IMG/VR virus record: IMGVR_UViG_3300020395_000099
Location: 1 to 24,219 of that record
Reading direction: 5' to 3' (one strand)
Source: a virus
Length of the DNA stretch: 24,219 nt
Shown: in pieces, positions 23,015-24,219 of the stretch
Numbering within the stretch: position 1 is the first letter of the stretch
Layout: every line of letters starts with the position of its first letter
The notes under the pieces: generated by a model
Told to the model about the DNA's origin: nothing
Seen by the model: only the letters and a program-made list of their open reading frames with translations
Database searches by the model: none
Made by a program: the position numbers and the translations under genes

Positions 23015-23585
23015 AACACAGTTTGGTACTGATGCAACAAATGGTTTGTTGTTTGTAAATGGAGTGTTTGAAAATTATACATTAGAAGATCAATACCAGG
23101 CAGTAAAAGTTATGCACGAAACCTGCATACCTGAAGGAACATACGACATAAAGTTTAGAACTGTTGGTGGATTCCACGAGAAATACAAGAAAAGATATGG
23201 TAATGACCATTATGGTATGTTGCATTTACAAGATGTACCTAACTTTACTTATATACTTATACACGCAGGAAACACAGATGAACACACATCAGGTTGTTTA
23301 ATTGTAGGAGAAACACAACAAGATTTAGACCTAAGTGATGATGGATTTATAGGGCATAGTGGCGTAGCATACTCAAAATTATATAAAAAAGTAGCAAAAG
23401 AATTATTGTTAGGAAAGAGTGTAACAATAGAGTACACAACAATAACTAAATTATTAGAAAAACCTTTAGAGGAAGCCTCTAGTACAGACATAGGTGTTGC
23501 TAAAGATGTTATGGAGAAATTACAAGAAATTAATGGTAATGTTATACAGACACAGACTATGTTGAGAGGTAGGATAATTAGATAA
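22995..23585 (+). CDS. DUF5675-like protein, putative endolysin
   Basis: Starts at GTG 22995 with GGAG at 22985-22988, six bases before. Residues 1-145 form one domain with the DUF5675 pattern: RTQFGTDATNGLLFVNG, YTLEDQ near 29, IPEGTYDIKFR near 45, and the key LIHAGNTDEHTSGCLIVG at 88-105. His90 and Cys101 in an H.GN....GC context recall the His/Cys pair of L,D-transpeptidase-like folds. Members are often encoded beside holins and are thought to act on cell-wall peptides; this activity is not proved for the family as far as I know. The C-terminal 45 residues are a helical, coiled-coil-like tail (AKDVMEKLQEINGNVIQTQ). The stop overlaps the holin start (TAATG), a typical lysin-holin pairing. 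It is the best endolysin candidate in the window. Confidence 0.72.
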   Translation: MKLQVVRTQFGTDATNGLLFVNGVFENYTLEDQYQAVKVMHETCIPEGTYDIKFRTVGGFHEKYKKRYGNDHYGMLHLQDVPNFTYILIHAGNTDEHTSGCLIVGETQQDLDLSDDGFIGHSGVAYSKLYKKVAKELLLGKSVTIEYTTITKLLEKPLEEASSTDIGVAKDVMEKLQEINGNVIQTQTMLRGRIIR

Positions 23586-23866
23586 TGTTTGAAAGATATA
23601 AAAGAGCAAGAAACCAAGATGGTACATTTAAGAAAGATGTATGGTGGACACCTTGGTCTGATTCGTGGGAGTATAAAATGAGTGAAGATCTCAAAGATAT
23701 GCTTGAAAGAACTGCGTGGACCTTTATTGAAGCCTTTATTGGGGCTTTAACAGTAGCTCCATTGGTCGGTGTTGAGGCAGAAACACTTCAACTAGCTGCA
23801 TTAGCTGGTGGTGGTGCTGCACTTGCAGTTATCAAGACATATGCTAAAAAACAAATCACTAAGTAG
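23585..23866 (+). CDS. Holin, r1t-like
   Basis: 93 residues, coupled by TAATG to the putative lysin. The N-terminus (RARNQDGTFKKDVWWTPWSD) resembles the 'R..DG.F..D...TP...EAW' tails seen in actinophage proteins. Then DLKDMLERTAWTFIEAF leads into the first membrane helix (about 44-63), followed by an acidic turn (VEAETLQ) and a second helix (68-87, Ala/Gly-rich) ending in a basic tail (KTYAKKQITK). The pattern 'LERT.WTF..AF......' with two helices matches the phage r1t holin family. Holins oligomerise in the inner membrane at a set time and release or activate the endolysin. It ends the lysis operon; the next promoter follows 20 bases after the stop. Confidence 0.82.
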   Translation: MFERYKRARNQDGTFKKDVWWTPWSDSWEYKMSEDLKDMLERTAWTFIEAFIGALTVAPLVGVEAETLQLAALAGGGAALAVIKTYAKKQITK

Positions 23867-23886
23867 ATTCTGTCCTAATTCCTGTG

Positions 23887-23892
23887 TATAAT
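23887..23892 (+). promoter_or_regulatory. Promoter (-10 TATAAT) of the next unit
   Basis: A perfect TATAAT, preceded by CCTGTG. No clear -35 at 16-18 bases. Start expected near 23899, then AAAGGG (23904-23909) and ATG 23916. The gap between two gene blocks fits a new transcription unit. Confidence 0.6.
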
Positions 23893-23915
23893 TAGCTCAA
23901 CAGAAAGGGCTGAAT

Positions 23916-24219
23916 ATGACACAGGAACTAGGTAATAACTACTATAAATCAGGGTGGCAACCCTCTATAGAGTTTGATGAATCAACAGGCAAAGGTGAAG
24001 TAACCTATGTAGGTACTGATCCTGATTACAAGAATAAGTATGATGACATACTTAGAGGTTGGGGTTTTGACCCTAAATACTATGAAATAGAAGGCACAGT
24101 TCGTGCTAGTAGCTGGGAAGGACAGCTAAAAGGTGGTAGAACAACCACCTTTTTTGCATTTAAGGGGGTTGTAAAGCGTAAAAACCCTGCATTAGATGAG
24201 TATTTTGACAAACTTCTTA
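23916..24219 (+). CDS. Probable metallophosphoesterase-type phage protein, N-terminal part (3' end outside window)
   Basis: About 101 residues are seen. AAAGGG lies six bases before the ATG. The order SGWQPSIEFDESTGKGEVTY, then ILRGWGFDPKYYEIEGTVRA, SSWEG and FFAFKGVVKRKNPALDEYFD recalls the N-terminal region of large phage proteins that carry a calcineurin-like phosphoesterase domain further on. There the pattern is 'W.P...FD...G....T......LL..WG.DP..YEI.G.VR.S.WE'. The catalytic motifs (DxH, GD, GNHD) would lie outside the window, so the enzyme name is a recollection of family context and unproved. An intrinsic-terminator-like hairpin sits inside this frame at 24128-24155. Confidence 0.5.
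   Translation, partial: MTQELGNNYYKSGWQPSIEFDESTGKGEVTYVGTDPDYKNKYDDILRGWGFDPKYYEIEGTVRASSWEGQLKGGRTTTFFAFKGVVKRKNPALDEYFDKLL
24128..24155 (+). terminator. Intrinsic-terminator-like hairpin within a reading frame
   Basis: AAAAGGTGGT (24128-24137) pairs with ACCACCTTTT (24144-24153) over a 6-base loop (AGAACA), and the T-run continues to 24155. Six of the ten pairs form a compact GGTGGT/ACCACC core. It has the complete form of a rho-independent terminator, yet it lies in the sense strand of an open coding frame about 230 bases after the predicted transcript start. Confidence 0.65.

Overview
The window is a stretch of the late (structural and lysis) half of an AT-rich tailed-phage genome. Every gene I can support lies on the + strand, and most junctions are start/stop overlaps (TAATG, ATGA or GTGA). 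The phage looks podovirus-like: there is a portal, a block of large internal or ejection-type proteins, a scaffold, an SU10/DUF5309-type major capsid protein, one connector, a beta-propeller tail protein and a long fibre. I see no tape-measure, tail-tube or sheath gene. The host is probably a marine Actinobacterium. I infer this from the poly-Thr linker and Glu-rich secreted protein, the r1t-type holin, a leaderless promoter-gene arrangement, and small proteins resembling those of actinophages. No gene in the window proves the host.

Layout: 1-1063 is the end of the portal gene, and 1063-1642 holds two small genes. 1639-13084 is a polycistron of probable internal virion proteins (1541, 334, 266, 761, 603 and 275 aa). 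It includes a transglycosylase-like protein with a clear ESSGNY/GAYG/AWFAG signature and a 33-aa zinc-ribbon-like microprotein that overlaps both neighbours. 13085-13326 is the only sizeable non-coding gap. It holds a consensus promoter (TTGACA and TGg-TATAAT) followed at once by a strongly structured RNA of about 125 nt (8-bp closing stem, three inner hairpins, possible pseudoknot, U-run), then the scaffold ribosome binding site. 13327-14736 encodes scaffold and capsid, and a 10-bp hairpin without a U-tract follows. 14804-20168 encodes the connector, propeller tail protein, fibre and a small fibre-associated protein.

From 20181 a second promoter (extended -10 TGaTACAAT) sits so close to the next ATG that the transcript should be leaderless. 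It drives a membrane and lysis block: small membrane proteins, a 656-aa secreted or anchored protein with a Thr linker and a long Glu-rich region, two Cys-rich microproteins, a DUF5675-like putative lysin and an r1t-like holin. A third promoter at 23887 starts the next unit. Its first gene resembles the N-terminal part of phage metallophosphoesterases and carries a well-formed intrinsic-terminator hairpin inside its reading frame.

The best candidates for undescribed biology are the structured RNA before the capsid genes, with a downstream ten-base sequence that repeats two of its pairing strands, the Cys-rich microproteins, and the acidic secreted protein. No tRNA, CRISPR array, insertion sequence or integrase is visible, and no stretch over 300 bases lacks a gene.
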